NCBI RefSeq assembly: GCF_000720325.1
Contig: NZ_JOJM01000044.1
Span: forward strand, 3,719-67,718
Source of the DNA: Streptomyces sp. NRRL B-1347
GTDB lineage: Bacteria > Actinomycetota > Actinomycetes > Streptomycetales > Streptomycetaceae
Length of the DNA stretch: 64,000 bases
Direction of reading: 5' to 3'
Shown: piece by piece, positions 36,854 through 47,164 of the stretch
How positions within the stretch are numbered: the first letter of the stretch is position 1
Layout of the letters: each line of letters opens with the position of its first letter
Notes under the pieces: model-generated
Databases searched by the model: none
What the model was told of the DNA's origin: nothing
What the model saw: the letters and a program-made list of their open reading frames with translations, nothing else
Program-made: the position numbers and the translations under genes

Positions 36854-39723
36854 CGCGCACCCCCTCGCAGCTCCACCAGGTCGGCCAGCTCGGCGTCGGT
36901 CAGCTCGGTCAGGGCCGCCTCGCCGGAACCGAGGACGGCGTCGGCCAACTCGCGCTTGCGCAGCAGCATCTCGGCGATGCGGTCTTCGATCGTGCCCTCG
37001 GCGATCAGGCGGTGCACTTGGACGGGCTGCGTCTGGCCGATGCGGTAGGCGCGGTCGGTGGCCTGCGCCTCCACGGCCGGGTTCCACCAGCGGTCGTAGT
37101 GCACGACGTGCTCGGCCCGCGTGAGGTTCAGGCCCGTGCCGGCGGCCTTCAACGACAGCAAGAAGACCGGCACTTCCCCGTCCTGGAAGCGCTGCACCAT
37201 CGCCTCGCGTTGGGCGATCGGGGTGCCACCGTGCAGGAACTGGGTCGGGACGCCACGCGCCGCCAGGTGCTGTTCGATGAGCCGCGCCATCTGCACGTAC
37301 TGGGTGAACACGAGGACGCCCGCGTCCTCCGCCAGGATCGTGTCGAGCAACTCGTCCAGGAGCTCCAGCTTCCCCGAGCGGCCGGTGAGACGGGGCGCGT
37401 CCTCCTTGAGGTACTGCGCGGGGTGGTTGCAGATCTGCTTCAGGCCGGTGAACAGCTTGACGATCAGACCGCGGCGGGCGAAGCCGTCCGCACCGGAGAT
37501 GTCCGCGAGCGCCTCGCGCACCACCGCTTCGTACAGGCCCGCCTGTTCGGTGCTGAGCGACACCGCGCGGTCGGTCTCCGTCTTGGGCGGCAGCTCCGGG
37601 GCGATGCCCGGGTCGGACTTGCGGCGCCGCAGCAGGAAGGGGCGCACCAGGTTGGCGAGCCGCTCGGCCGCGGCCGGGTCCGTGCCGCTCTCGACGGCCT
37701 GGGCGTAGCGGGTGCGGAAGGTGCTGAGCCTGCCGAGAAGGCCGGGGGTCGTCCAGTCGAGGATCGCCCACAGCTCGGAGAGGTTGTTCTCCACCGGGGT
37801 GCCGGTGAGCGCCACGCGCGCGCGTGCTCCGATGGCGCGCAGCTGCTTGGCCGTCGCGGAGTACGGGTTCTTGACGTGCTGGGCCTCGTCGGCGACCACC
37901 AGGCCCCAGTCGACTTCGGAGAGCCGCTCCGCGTCCAGGCGCATCGTCCCGTAGGTGGTCAGGACGAACTCGCCGTCGGCCAGGTCCTCCAGACCGCGCT
38001 GGGCGCCGTGGAAACGGCGCACCGCCGTGCCGGGCGCGAACTTCTGGATCTCGCGCTGCCAGTTGCCCATCAAGGACGTGGGGCACACGACGAGGGTGGG
38101 TCCCGTCGTGGCCTCCTCGCTCTGGCGGTGGAGGTGCAGCGAGATCAGCGTGATGGTCTTGCCCAGGCCCATGTCGTCGGCGAGGCAGCCGCCGAGTCCC
38201 AGGGAGGTCATCCGGGCCAGCCAGTTCAGGCCGCGCAGCTGGTAGTCGCGCAGGTCGGCGGCGAGCGCGGCGGGCTGCCCGACGGGCTCCATGCCCTCGG
38301 GGTCCGCGAGGCGCTCGCGCAGCGTCGCGAGCCATCCGGTGGGCTGGATGTCGACACGACGGCCGTCGACTTCGGTGCTGCCCGTCAGGGCGGCGCTCAG
38401 CGCGTCGATGGGGGTGACCTTGCGGTCCTGCTGTGCGAGGGCCCGGCGCGCCTCTTCCGGGTTGATGAGCACCCACTGGTCGCGCAGCCTGACCACGGGC
38501 CGGTTCGACTCCGCGAGCCGGTCGAGTTCCTCGCGGGTCAGCTGCTGGTCGCCCAGGGCGAAGCGCCAGTTGAAGGCGAGCAGCGCGTTGGCGGAGAGGT
38601 ACGACGGCGTGTCCGACGTCAGCTTGTCGGGGCCCTTGGGGGCATCGCCGTCGTCGTCCGGGCCGATCACGGCGCGTGCGGTGAGGCTGCGCGCGAGCTC
38701 CCGCGGCCAGTGCACGTCGACGCCCGCCACGGCGAGCACGCGCGCGCCTTCACCGAGGAGGGCCGTTACCTCCTCGTCGGCCAGCTCGATGGCATCGGGG
38801 ACCGTCGCCTGCAACAGCGGGCCGAGCGGCGACCACGCGCGTGTGGCACGCCGTAGGGCCAGCAGTGCGTCCATACGGGCTCGCGGACCGAAGGCCTCCG
38901 CCGCGGCCCCGGAGCCGGACCACACCTCCGCGGCGTCGGCGACGAGCGACGGGTCGCTGACGCTGTGGATCTGCACCACGGCCCGGAAGGGCAGTCGCGT
39001 CTCCTGGGAGGACTCGGCGAGGAGCCCCGGGACCTCGACCCGCAGGGAGATCCGCACCCCCGCGTCGTGCCCGGCCGCGACGTCCGCGGCCCAGGCGCGC
39101 TGCTCCGGCACGTGCTGCGGTTCGGGCGCGGCGAAGGCCCGGTGGCCCGCGGCCGGTACGGCGGCGGGGGAGCGCGGCAGGGTGTCGGCGACCGCGTCCA
39201 GGAACTGGCGCAGCAGCCGCTCGGGCGCGGGCAGCCGCGGCGGCGCGGCCCCGTCGAGCGGGACCGCGTGCGCCGCGGGGGGCATCGCGGCGGCGAGGTC
39301 GCGCAGTCGCTCCAGATCCCCGGCGCCGAGCGGGCCCGCGCGCCAGGCGTCGTGGTCGCTGTCGGTGAGTCCCGGCAGCAGCAGCCCCCGGGCGGCCAGT
39401 TGCAGCGCGAGCACGGCGGCCGTGCCCCAGAAGGCGGCGGTCGGATGAGCCCCGGAGGCGGCCCGCACGCGCGTGAGGACGGGCAGAGCGACCCGTACCG
39501 GGAGCAGTACCGCCGGTACGACATGGAGGTGGACACCGTCGTCGTCCGGCACTGCGACGGTCAGGTCCTGGACGGTGCCCGCGGCCGTGGTGGGCGGGGC
39601 GTCGTCGTCCGGGTGCCAGAAGGCGACGTGCCCGGTCCGCCCGGGGTCACCGGGTACGAAGACGACGGAGCACTGAGAGAGTTCTGAGATCTCGGAGGGA
39701 GTGACAGCGGGGAGCCTGTGCAC
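36850..39723 (-). CDS. SNF2/HepA-family DNA-dependent ATPase (helicase-like)
   Basis: The C-terminal half is a full SNF2 motor: Walker A in DDMGLGKTIT, DEAQ box in VVADEAQHVKNP, TGTPVENNLSELW, VFTQYVQM, and motif VI region QATDRAYRIGQTQPVQVH. The N-terminal 400 or so residues are the actinobacterial extension containing an SNF2-associated domain (near IDALSAALTG). I chose GTG 39723, giving 957 residues and a start MHRLPAVTP; GAGGAA lies 12 nt upstream. Another 43 in-frame codons upstream look non-coding. Such ATPases remodel protein-DNA or RNA polymerase complexes. It is first in an operon with the SWIM protein. Confidence 0.93.
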   Translation of the reverse strand: MHRLPAVTPSEISELSQCSVVFVPGDPGRTGHVAFWHPDDDAPPTTAAGTVQDLTVAVPDDDGVHLHVVPAVLLPVRVALPVLTRVRAASGAHPTAAFWGTAAVLALQLAARGLLLPGLTDSDHDAWRAGPLGAGDLERLRDLAAAMPPAAHAVPLDGAAPPRLPAPERLLRQFLDAVADTLPRSPAAVPAAGHRAFAAPEPQHVPEQRAWAADVAAGHDAGVRISLRVEVPGLLAESSQETRLPFRAVVQIHSVSDPSLVADAAEVWSGSGAAAEAFGPRARMDALLALRRATRAWSPLGPLLQATVPDAIELADEEVTALLGEGARVLAVAGVDVHWPRELARSLTARAVIGPDDDGDAPKGPDKLTSDTPSYLSANALLAFNWRFALGDQQLTREELDRLAESNRPVVRLRDQWVLINPEEARRALAQQDRKVTPIDALSAALTGSTEVDGRRVDIQPTGWLATLRERLADPEGMEPVGQPAALAADLRDYQLRGLNWLARMTSLGLGGCLADDMGLGKTITLISLHLHRQSEEATTGPTLVVCPTSLMGNWQREIQKFAPGTAVRRFHGAQRGLEDLADGEFVLTTYGTMRLDAERLSEVDWGLVVADEAQHVKNPYSATAKQLRAIGARARVALTGTPVENNLSELWAILDWTTPGLLGRLSTFRTRYAQAVESGTDPAAAERLANLVRPFLLRRRKSDPGIAPELPPKTETDRAVSLSTEQAGLYEAVVREALADISGADGFARRGLIVKLFTGLKQICNHPAQYLKEDAPRLTGRSGKLELLDELLDTILAEDAGVLVFTQYVQMARLIEQHLAARGVPTQFLHGGTPIAQREAMVQRFQDGEVPVFLLSLKAAGTGLNLTRAEHVVHYDRWWNPAVEAQATDRAYRIGQTQPVQVHRLIAEGTIEDRIAEMLLRKRELADAVLGSGEAALTELTDAELADLVELRGGAR

Positions 39724-39971
39724 AGCGATGGCGCATTCCTCAAATTTGACTAATGAGACCGGAGCGGCCGAGAGTACAACACGATTCCGGACCTGCGGGC
39801 TTCGTGAGGCCGTGATCCCGATCACTCTCGGTGGTGAGGGTGTACTCAGCACCCCTATGGCCCCCTGCTGGCACCCCGCCCGATACGGGTGGTGGCGCCA
39901 TGGTCGCCAACGGTCACTGATCCGTACGTTTCCTGAGGTCAGCCCATCCTCGTGGAGCCGGAGAATCGACC

Positions 39972-41027
39972 ATGCCCCAGGCCAGCACAGCCGTCATGGC
40001 CCGCCCCGCGGGCGCGTCCAGGCAGCCGTCCGCCGGAAGTGACTTCGCCCCGCTGTTGCGCACCGTCAAGTCCCAGGGACTCCTGGAGCGGCGCACCGGC
40101 TGGTACGCCCGCAGCATGATCGTCAACGCGGCGGCGCTGACGGCGGTGGCGGTGGGCATGTTCGCCTTGGGGCACACCTGGTGGGTCCTGCTGCTGGCCC
40201 CGGCTCTGTCCGTGCTGTGCGTCCGTACCGCGTTCATCGGCCATGACGCCGGGCACTCCCAGATCACCGGCAACCGTACGGCCGCCAGGCTGATCGGGCT
40301 CTTCCACGGCAACCTCCTGCTGGGCATGAGCGTGAGCTGGTGGAACGACAAGCACAACCGTCACCACGCCAACCCCAACCACATCGACAAGGATCCTGAC
40401 GTCGCCGCCGACGTCCTGGTGTTCACCAGCAAGCAGGCCGGGGTCCGCGTCGGCTTCCGGCGCTGGCTCACCCGCCACCAGGCCTGGCTGTTCTTCCCGC
40501 TCACGCTGCTGCAGGGCATCGCCATGAAGGTGTACGGCTTCCGGGACCTGCGCCGTCAGAGCCCGCGCGGACGCGTGGTGGAAGGCGCTCTCCTGGTGGC
40601 CCACCTCGTGGGCTACGGGGCCCTGCTCCTGACCGCGATGCCCCTGGGGCACGCCCTCGCGTTCGCCGCCCTCCACCAGGCCCTGTTCGGCCTGCACCTG
40701 GGCATGGCCTTCGCGCCCAACCACAAGGGCATGGAGATGCCCGACCCGGACGGCGAGCGGTGGGGGCACCTCCAGCGGCAGGTGCTCACCTCCCGGAACA
40801 TCCGTGGCGGCGAGGTCACCGACTGGCTCCTCGGCGGCCTCAACTACCAGATCGAGCACCACCTCTTTCCGAGCATGCCCCGCCCGCACCTGCGGCTCGC
40901 CCAGCCACTGGTCCGCGCACACTGCCATGCTGTGGGTATGCCTTACGCAGAGACCGGCCTGATCGATTCCTACCGGCAGGTGCTTCGCCACATGTACGAG
41001 GTGGGGGAGCCGCTCAGGGCGGAGTGA
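39972..41027 (+). CDS. Membrane fatty acid desaturase
   Basis: The 351-residue integral membrane di-iron enzyme introduces a double bond into fatty acyl chains. The three histidine boxes are HDAGH (near 92-96), HNRHH (near 128-132) and QIEHH (near 294-298). The last has the QxxHH form of front-end or acyl-lipid desaturases, but there is no fused cytochrome b5. Hydrophobic helices lie near 50-85 and 205-240. The upstream gap to the SNF2 gene (39724-39971) is a divergent promoter region without an identified motif. Its likely role is membrane fluidity adjustment. Confidence 0.93.
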   Translation: MPQASTAVMARPAGASRQPSAGSDFAPLLRTVKSQGLLERRTGWYARSMIVNAAALTAVAVGMFALGHTWWVLLLAPALSVLCVRTAFIGHDAGHSQITGNRTAARLIGLFHGNLLLGMSVSWWNDKHNRHHANPNHIDKDPDVAADVLVFTSKQAGVRVGFRRWLTRHQAWLFFPLTLLQGIAMKVYGFRDLRRQSPRGRVVEGALLVAHLVGYGALLLTAMPLGHALAFAALHQALFGLHLGMAFAPNHKGMEMPDPDGERWGHLQRQVLTSRNIRGGEVTDWLLGGLNYQIEHHLFPSMPRPHLRLAQPLVRAHCHAVGMPYAETGLIDSYRQVLRHMYEVGEPLRAE

Positions 41028-41191
41028 CGCCGAGTGGCCCGGAGGGCGTCGAGGAGTTCCCGGGCACGACTCGGGGTTCTCTCGGGGTCGCACCTCAGGG
41101 GCCGGTCAGGGTCGCGTCCTGGAACTGGGCAAGGGGCCGATCCCGTTTCTCAAGGCAGAGAGCGGCAAAAGCCGCGAAGGAGGCGACGGAC

Positions 41192-41374
41192 ATGTCGAAG
41201 AAAGCGAAGATCGCCGCAGGAGGCGTGGCGGCAGGGCTCATCCTGCTGATCTGGCTGCCCTGGTGGATTGCCTTCCTGATCGTGATCGGCATCCCGGCGG
41301 CGGCCTATCTGACACTCGACCCCTCACAGCGACGCAGGCTGCGCCGCGTCAGCCGCAAGGAGCTCGGCCGCTGA
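41192..41374 (+). CDS. Small membrane protein
   Basis: The 60-residue protein has an excellent RBS (GGAGG, 8 nt before ATG 41192). A lysine-rich start (MSKKAKIA), one long or two closely spaced hydrophobic segments (about 9-42, including the WLPWW turn) and a basic tail (QRRRLRRVSRKE) are seen. No family is recognised. It lies 164 nt after the desaturase on the same strand. Confidence 0.75.
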   Translation: MSKKAKIAAGGVAAGLILLIWLPWWIAFLIVIGIPAAAYLTLDPSQRRRLRRVSRKELGR

Positions 41375-41559
41375 GTGGCCGCGGCTGCCCGGCCTTCGTA
41401 GCGGGCGGTGCAGGTCCGCTGGCCGCTGCTCCGCCCACGGCATGCGATACGCGACGGGCCCGCTGTGGGCGGAGCGCAGAGGGGTGGGGCAGGCGAGGAA
41501 GCCCCGGCCCGTAGGCGCGGTGTGACGCGCGCGTGAGGCGCCGCAGGTGCGAGACGGCT

Positions 41560-41800
41560 CAGGGGGGAGGAGCTCAGGGGCAACAAGGTCCGCGAGGAGA
41601 AGGGCCAGGGACGGCAAGGTCCAGAGCGGAGGCGGCAGCGGAGGAGAGGGGGAGGGGGCTCGGAAACTACAAGGCTCAGAGGCGCCAAGGTCCAGAGACA
41701 GCAGGTGACGGCAGGTCCAGAGACGCCAAGGTTCAGAGGCGCCACGATCCATGACGTCAAGGCGCAGAGACACCAAGGCTCAGAGAAGACAAAGCCCAGC
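41560..41800 (+). repeat. Degenerate 16-20-nt repeats (CAAGGTCCAGAG-like)
   Basis: The core CAAGG(T/C)(C/T)CAGAG recurs many times (CAAGGTCCAGAG, CAAGGCTCAGAG, CCAAGGTTCAGAGGCGCC and similar) in the 41375-41912 gap, which shows no credible gene. Translations on both strands are repetitive and Arg/Ser-rich. Confidence 0.6.
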
Positions 41801-41912
41801 AGGGAGAAAACTCGCCGAGATCGAAAACCCGTTGCGTCAGCCGGGCACGGCCCCGCACCATGGCGCCCATGACTTCCGGAAAGGAGGCCCAGCGATCCCA
41901 CGGTGATCGCTG

Positions 41913-44900
41913 ATGGCCGCACACGAAGCGTCGTCACAGACGCGCCACGTCAAGAACCAGACCACACCCGAGAGCGCCCCGGCACCTCTGACGCCGGCCT
42001 GGCTGAGGTACCACTTCGACCCGCTGCCCTTCCCGGCACGCACCAGCGCGCTCGCGCGCTACGCCCGCACCCTCGCCCCGGCCGCATACGACTCCCTGCA
42101 CCACGCCCTCGATGCCGGTACGCCGGACGAGCGGCACGCCGCGCTCTTCCTCGCCGTCGCCCGTCGCGACCTCACCACCGTCGCCGACGCCCTGACCGAC
42201 CCGCTGTTGCGCCGCCGCGCCCTGGCGGCGGCCATCCGGCTGCCCATCGCCGACGAGGCCCTGGAGCAGCTCGCGCTGAGCCCCGTGGGCGCGGCTCGGC
42301 ACGAGACGTACCGCGTCTTGCGGCACAGCCGCCGCTCCGCCCTCGCGGCGCGTCTCCTGCCCGCCGTGCACCAGCAGTACGGCGCGCGGGACGCCGCCCT
42401 GCTCCTGCCCGCATGTCCCGCCGAAACCGTCGCGGACTGGCTGCCTCGGCTCGATCCGCCCTCTGGCGTGCTGCACACGCTGGCCCGCACAGCGCCACGG
42501 GCGGTCGCGGGGCTGCTCGTCTCCCGTTCCCAGGGCACATCGCGTCACCGTCGTTGCGCCACGGGCGGTCACCGCGCGGTGGCGAGCCTCGCCGCGCGGC
42601 GCGACCGGGACGCCGCACTGCTCCTGCTCGACCAAACCCCCGACCTGGTGTCCGGGCCTGCGGCCCGCCACCTGCTGCGGTGGCCCGACCGCGTGCTGGA
42701 GATCCTGCGCGATGCGCCCCCCGGGGAGGACGGATCGCCGCGCGAACTCTCCCTGCCGCCCGGGCCCTTGCCGCCCTCCGTGCGTCGCGCCCTGCGCGCT
42801 CTCCCGCCCGAGGATCTGGTGGATCTCGCGCGACGCTGCCCGCCGACCCGTGTCGGCACCGGCCGTTCCCGTCGCGTGGAGGTAGCCCCGGACGGCCTGT
42901 TGGCGCTGCTGCCCGCGCCGGAGCGGGACCGGCTGGTCAGTGAACGGACAGCGCGGTCGCGCGCTGTCCGTGGCGTCCCGCTGCCCACGCTCGCGGCCCT
43001 GGCCGCGGCCGACCGCGCGCCTGGTGGGCCCGTGGGTGGAGCGCTGGTCGCGCCGGGACTGGATGGTGTGCCGCCTCGCCCCCGCGCTGCCGCTCGCGCA
43101 AGGCGAACCGTTGCTCCGTGCCCTCGCCGAAGGCCATCGCGCACACCTGCGTGCCCTGGCCTGGCCCGCGCTCCTCGCCTGCGCCGAACTCGAAGGCGAT
43201 CCGGATGAGTTCGCCCGCGTCGTCGGTGACTGCGAGCGGGCATGGCACGACCAGGACGAGGTGCGCCGTGCTGCTCTGGAGCAGTTGTCCGGTGCCCCCG
43301 GGCGGCTCCTGGCGGCTCTCCCGGACCGCGTACTGCGCGACGCCGCGGTGACGACCGTGCAGTCCCGCGACTCGACCGCCGGAACGTTGGCCGCGGCCGA
43401 CACGTTGCTGCGCCGGGCCGTCCACAGCGCGGCGTCGAGAGGGGGCGTGCGCCGCGCCGCCTACGCCGCGGAGTTGCTGGGCCACGTCGTCAGCGACCCG
43501 CGCCTCACGCGGTCGCCCCGCCCCCTGCGCGTCGACAGAGCGACCGCGCAAGCCATCTGGAACGCCACGCCGCCAGAGACACGCGCGCGTGCCGACCTGC
43601 GCGTCCACCTCGCCGCGCTCCTGGCACCCCACCTGGACGCCCTGCCCGACCTCGACGCCCTGGTGCGCCAGACCGCGCTGGAGGACGACGACCCGCAGCT
43701 CGCGGCGCGCGCGGCGGCCACCTGGGTGGCCCCGGGGCCGCTACGGGAACAGCGCTGCGCCGAACTGGTCGGCATCGACGCCTCGTTCGCGACACTGCCG
43801 CGCGTCCTGGACGTCCTCGCCGCCCGCCGCACCGACCTCCTGAGCGATCTCCTCGCAGCCGCTCCCGAAGGTCTGACCGGCCGTGTGCGGCCCCGCGCCG
43901 CCGCCTGGACTCCCCGGCTGCGCGCGGGCGTCGTAGGCCGCTGGCTGCCCGCACAGCGCCACGCCTGGGAGGCACACCACGCCGAGGTCGCCCAAGATCC
44001 GCACGCCCCGTTGCGCGCCCGCGCCGACGCGGCCGCCCACCTGCGTGACCCGAGTCTGCTCACCGCGCTCGCCGACACGGCACCCCAACCGGTCGCGGCT
44101 GCCGCACTCGGAGCGCTGGGGTCGGCCATGGAACCGCTCCTGGGCGATCAGCACACGGTGTACGGCGCCGCGACGCCCGGAAGCGAGCCCGTCCTCGACA
44201 CCCTGCTGCGCCATGCCGCGACGGGCGGCGTCCGCGGGCGCGCGGCCATGGGTGCCCTGCGGAGCCTCCTGAAGGCCCTGCCCGAGCGGGACGCCCTCAT
44301 GCTGCTCGCGCCGGTCGCGTGCGCTGCGGACACCCCGGTGGGCTCCCGCAAGGAAGCCGCTCGCGCACTGGCCGAACTGCCCGGGGAGGCGGCCCATGAC
44401 GCGCTGGTGTCCGCCTGGGACGCGCCACGGCAACACCGTGACGTGCGTGCCGTCCTGGCGCTCGCCCTCGTGGCCACGATCGACCGCCCCGGAATCGCCG
44501 ATCGGCTGCTGCGGGGTGCCACCGAACCCGCCGTGCGCGAGGCGATCGTCCACACGCGCGTGGGGCCCGTCAGGGACTCCATGACCCAGGCCTACCGCAC
44601 GTTCCTGACCCGCCTCTTGAAGGAAACAGACGATGAGACCGCCGTCGCCGTGTGCAGGGCCCTGCCGGCCTGGTGTGCGCCGGACAGCGACGACGTCCTG
44701 CGGGCGTTGGTCGCTGTGGCCGTTGACCCGGCGCGCAGCCGACGCCAGTGGAACGCGGCGGCACGGGAGCTGATCTGGCTTCCCCTCGGCCCGTCCGGCC
44801 TCCGCGTCCTCGCTGACGCCTTCCAGGAGCTGCGACAGCGGGGGATTGCGGCCGACCGGCAGGTGAGGGAGGACGCCGTGCGCCGTCTTGCGGGCATCGC

Positions 44901-45357
44901 CGACGCCTTGTCGCGGGCCCAGCACGCGACCGTGGAGACCCTGCCCGTCATTGACGAACTCGCAGCGGCTCTGTGCGCGGTCGGACTGCGACGCGGGGCG
45001 GCCCGACTCCTGTGGGACACCTGCCTGGCCGCGCTGCGGCACGGCCGGTGCGACCGGGAACGCTGGGAAGGACTGCTCAGTCTGGTCGAGGAACGCCCTG
45101 AGCGGCTCGCCCTCAGCGGCGAGCCGTATCTGGACGTCGACGCCCCGCGTGCCAGGAGCGCACTACTCAACGCCGCCCGGCTCCTGCGAGAACGCGGCAC
45201 CCCGGTATCGGGCCTCATGGCCCTCACGTTGGTGAACGCCGGTGGCCAGGCGGCTTCTTGGGAGGACGCCTGGATGGGCGAACTGGAGGCTCTGCGACGC
45301 CACGAGGACGGCGACACGGCGACCGCCGCGCTCCTCCTGGACACCGGAAGACGCTGA
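41913..45357 (+). pseudogene. Large helical-repeat (HEAT-like) protein, interrupted by a frameshift
   Basis: The first part (41913 to about 43015) and the second part (about 43015-45357) are in different frames but read as one Ala/Leu/Arg-rich helical-repeat protein of roughly 1147 residues. The first frame is good up to PLPTLAALAAADR and the second continues with ARLVGPWVERWSRRDWMVC. The shift lies in the GC run at 43010-43025 and corresponds to one extra base or two missing. Repeated helices such as DPLLRRRALAAAIRLPIADE and AAARALAELPG-like units recall HEAT scaffolds of unknown function found in Streptomyces. It may be a pseudogene or a sequencing error. The start is uncertain: the nearest GGAGG (41882) is closer to GTG 41903 in another frame. 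Confidence 0.6.
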
Positions 45358-45434
45358 ACCGCCCTGCCAGGGAGGAGCCGCAGACCAGATCCCCCTGAGA
45401 GCCGCCGCCCGCCGCCCCACCCCGGGAGGAACAC

Positions 45435-45464
45435 CCTCCTAGGGAGGATCACCTCCCTAGGAGG
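45435..45464. terminator. Bidirectional hairpin terminator
   Basis: A perfect 13-bp stem (45435-45447 with 45452-45464) with a 4-nt ATCA loop lies between convergent genes. The stop codon of the leftward gene (45457-45459) is inside the stem. Confidence 0.8.
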
Positions 45465-46311
45465 GGCGTACCGCCATCCTGTCGAGCGCTGCGAGGAGGC
45501 CGGGGAGTTCGGGGCCGCGCCCCACCGGAAGCACCTCGCCCGGCTCCTCGTCGAGCAGCACGAACGCGATGTCGTCGGTCCTGGCGACCATGGACCAGCC
45601 GGGACCGTCGGCACGCAGGGTACGGGCCTCCCCGGAGGCGAACGACGACCGGACCCGGCCGAGGGGAGGAGGCGTCTCCACGTAGGCACGCACTTCGGCC
45701 AGGACGCGCCGTACGCCCGTCAACGGCTCCGCGTGCGCGGCCTCGGCGGCCACCGCTGGGAAGTCGTCCCGCGGTTGCTCGCCCCCGGACCCGGTGCCCG
45801 TCGTGAAGTCGGTGTCGTCGATCTGCTCGCGCCAGGCGGCCCACTGCAGGGCGATCTCGTCGGCACCGAGGCGCCGCTGCGCGGGCCCCCACGCGTCCGC
45901 CTCCGGTGGCGCCAGGGGCGCGCGGTGGGGCCGGCCGGGTTCGGGCTCCGGGTCGTGCGGCGCGGGCACGCCCGGCGCGGCAACGGCCACCGCGAGCGGC
46001 CAGCCCGGCAGCGCCTCGACCACGGTGCGCTCGCCCGGCGACAGGTCGTACTCCATGCCGCAGTCCCACGCCGCGATCGCGACGGCGACGAGCGAGACGT
46101 CGTCGGTCACGACCGTCCAGCGCGCGCCGGCGCCGTCCTGGCCGAGCACCAAGCCGTATCCGGCGGCCACCGGCGGCAGGCCGAGGGCCGCACAGGCCTC
46201 CGGGTAGTCGTCGCCGAGCACGCTGGGGAACTTCGCGGGCGTCAGCAGCACCGCCGTCAGTACGTACAGGGCGTCGTCATCGGCGGCGACGGCGTCGTCC
46301 GTTCCGGCCAT
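45457..46311 (-). CDS. Conserved hypothetical protein
   Basis: The 284-residue acidic protein begins at ATG 46311 behind GGGGAGG. It has two globular-looking ends (ALYVLTAVLLTPAKFPSVLG early; WSMVARTDDIAFVLLDEEPG late) separated by a Pro/Glu-rich linker at about 110-185. No membrane segment or catalytic motif is seen. The closing phrases resemble SseB- or SUKH-like Streptomyces proteins of unknown function, but I do not assign it to a family. It is a single gene ending in a shared terminator. Confidence 0.7.
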   Translation of the reverse strand: MAGTDDAVAADDDALYVLTAVLLTPAKFPSVLGDDYPEACAALGLPPVAAGYGLVLGQDGAGARWTVVTDDVSLVAVAIAAWDCGMEYDLSPGERTVVEALPGWPLAVAVAAPGVPAPHDPEPEPGRPHRAPLAPPEADAWGPAQRRLGADEIALQWAAWREQIDDTDFTTGTGSGGEQPRDDFPAVAAEAAHAEPLTGVRRVLAEVRAYVETPPPLGRVRSSFASGEARTLRADGPGWSMVARTDDIAFVLLDEEPGEVLPVGRGPELPGLLAALDRMAVRPS

Positions 46312-46436
46312 GCAGGCCTCCCCATCACTGCCCACTTGTTTCTCCGGCGGCGCACCATAACCACTGGCCCCAGGCGTCGTCGAGGGGGCGGTGACCAGGA
46401 AAATCCGCTCGTCTGCCGGTACAGGAGCCCGCTACG

Positions 46437-46868
46437 GTGCTTGTCATGTCCCGGGTCAGTTCGCACTTCGTGTGCCTCGCGTGCCGCGTGTCGTACAAGA
46501 AACCGGCCGACTACGCGCGTGTGCGTCACGATGTCTGTCCGCGCTGCGGCGACCCGCTGCTCGACGCGGGCTCCGCGCTCGCCGTGCCCAAGCGCAGGGA
46601 CATCGCCGCCTGGCGGGCCCTGTCCGCGGTCCTGAGGGCGGGCGTGCGCTTCCACCAGGACTGCTGCGGATACGGTCCGGGCTACCGCCCCCGCACGCCG
46701 CGCGAGGTCCGTGAACGGCTCGCCCACGCCGCCGAGACAGGCGTTCCGCCCAGCGTGGCGCTCGTCTGCGCCGACCCCACCCACACCGACGTCACGGGGC
46801 GGGCAGACCGAGGAGCGTACGCGCCACGGAGTCCGGGGACTCGTCGTGCTCCCGAGCGAGGGCGATGA
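46437..46868 (+). CDS. Hypothetical zinc-ribbon protein
   Basis: The 143-residue protein has two CxxC pairs, CLAC near 13 and CPRC near 34, consistent with a zinc ribbon. The phrase VSYKKPADYARVRHDVCPRC fits that. A short helical domain (WRALSAVLRAGVRFHQDC, TPREVRERLAHA) follows. GTG 46437 is favoured over ATG 46446 because AGGAG lies 9 nt upstream. The last 25 codons overlap the convergent gene at 46792-47067 and look less conserved. Function unknown. Confidence 0.65.
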   Translation: MLVMSRVSSHFVCLACRVSYKKPADYARVRHDVCPRCGDPLLDAGSALAVPKRRDIAAWRALSAVLRAGVRFHQDCCGYGPGYRPRTPREVRERLAHAAETGVPPSVALVCADPTHTDVTGRADRGAYAPRSPGTRRAPERGR

Positions 46869-47067
46869 CCGCCCGACAGGCCAATTCGCTCACTCCGAAG
46901 GACAGCGCTTCAGGCGAGACCCAGCCGGCGGCCTCGTCGATCTGCTCCTGGTCGTCCTCGGCACAGGCCGCCACGTAGACGGCGGCCGCTTCGAAGAGGT
47001 TGTGGGCGCGCTTGTCGTCGGCCGACGCGGTGTCCACCCTCCAGAGCTTGCGAATCCAGTCGATCAT
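46792..47067 (-). CDS. Small hypothetical protein
   Basis: The 91-residue acidic protein (MIDWIRKLWR, then FEAAAVYVAACAEDDQEQID, ALSFGVSELACRAVIALARE) has coding-like composition and is probably helical. A weak AAGGTGA lies before the ATG. Its 3' end overlaps the convergent zinc-ribbon gene by 77 nt. No family is recognised. Confidence 0.55.
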   Translation of the reverse strand: MIDWIRKLWRVDTASADDKRAHNLFEAAAVYVAACAEDDQEQIDEAAGWVSPEALSFGVSELACRAVIALAREHDESPDSVARTLLGLPAP

Positions 47068-47164
47068 TCAGGTCACCTTCCCCCGTGCGGGCCTACCACT
47101 AGGTGCTCATCCTTCGTACTCCAAAGTAAAGTTGAAGGCTCGGCGGCAGAAGGGGACCCGTGCG

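Noticed and set aside
41375..41900. Possible CRISPR-like array in the CAAGGTCCAGAG repeats
   Set aside because: Units are degenerate, spacing is irregular, there are no constant-length unique spacers and no cas genes.
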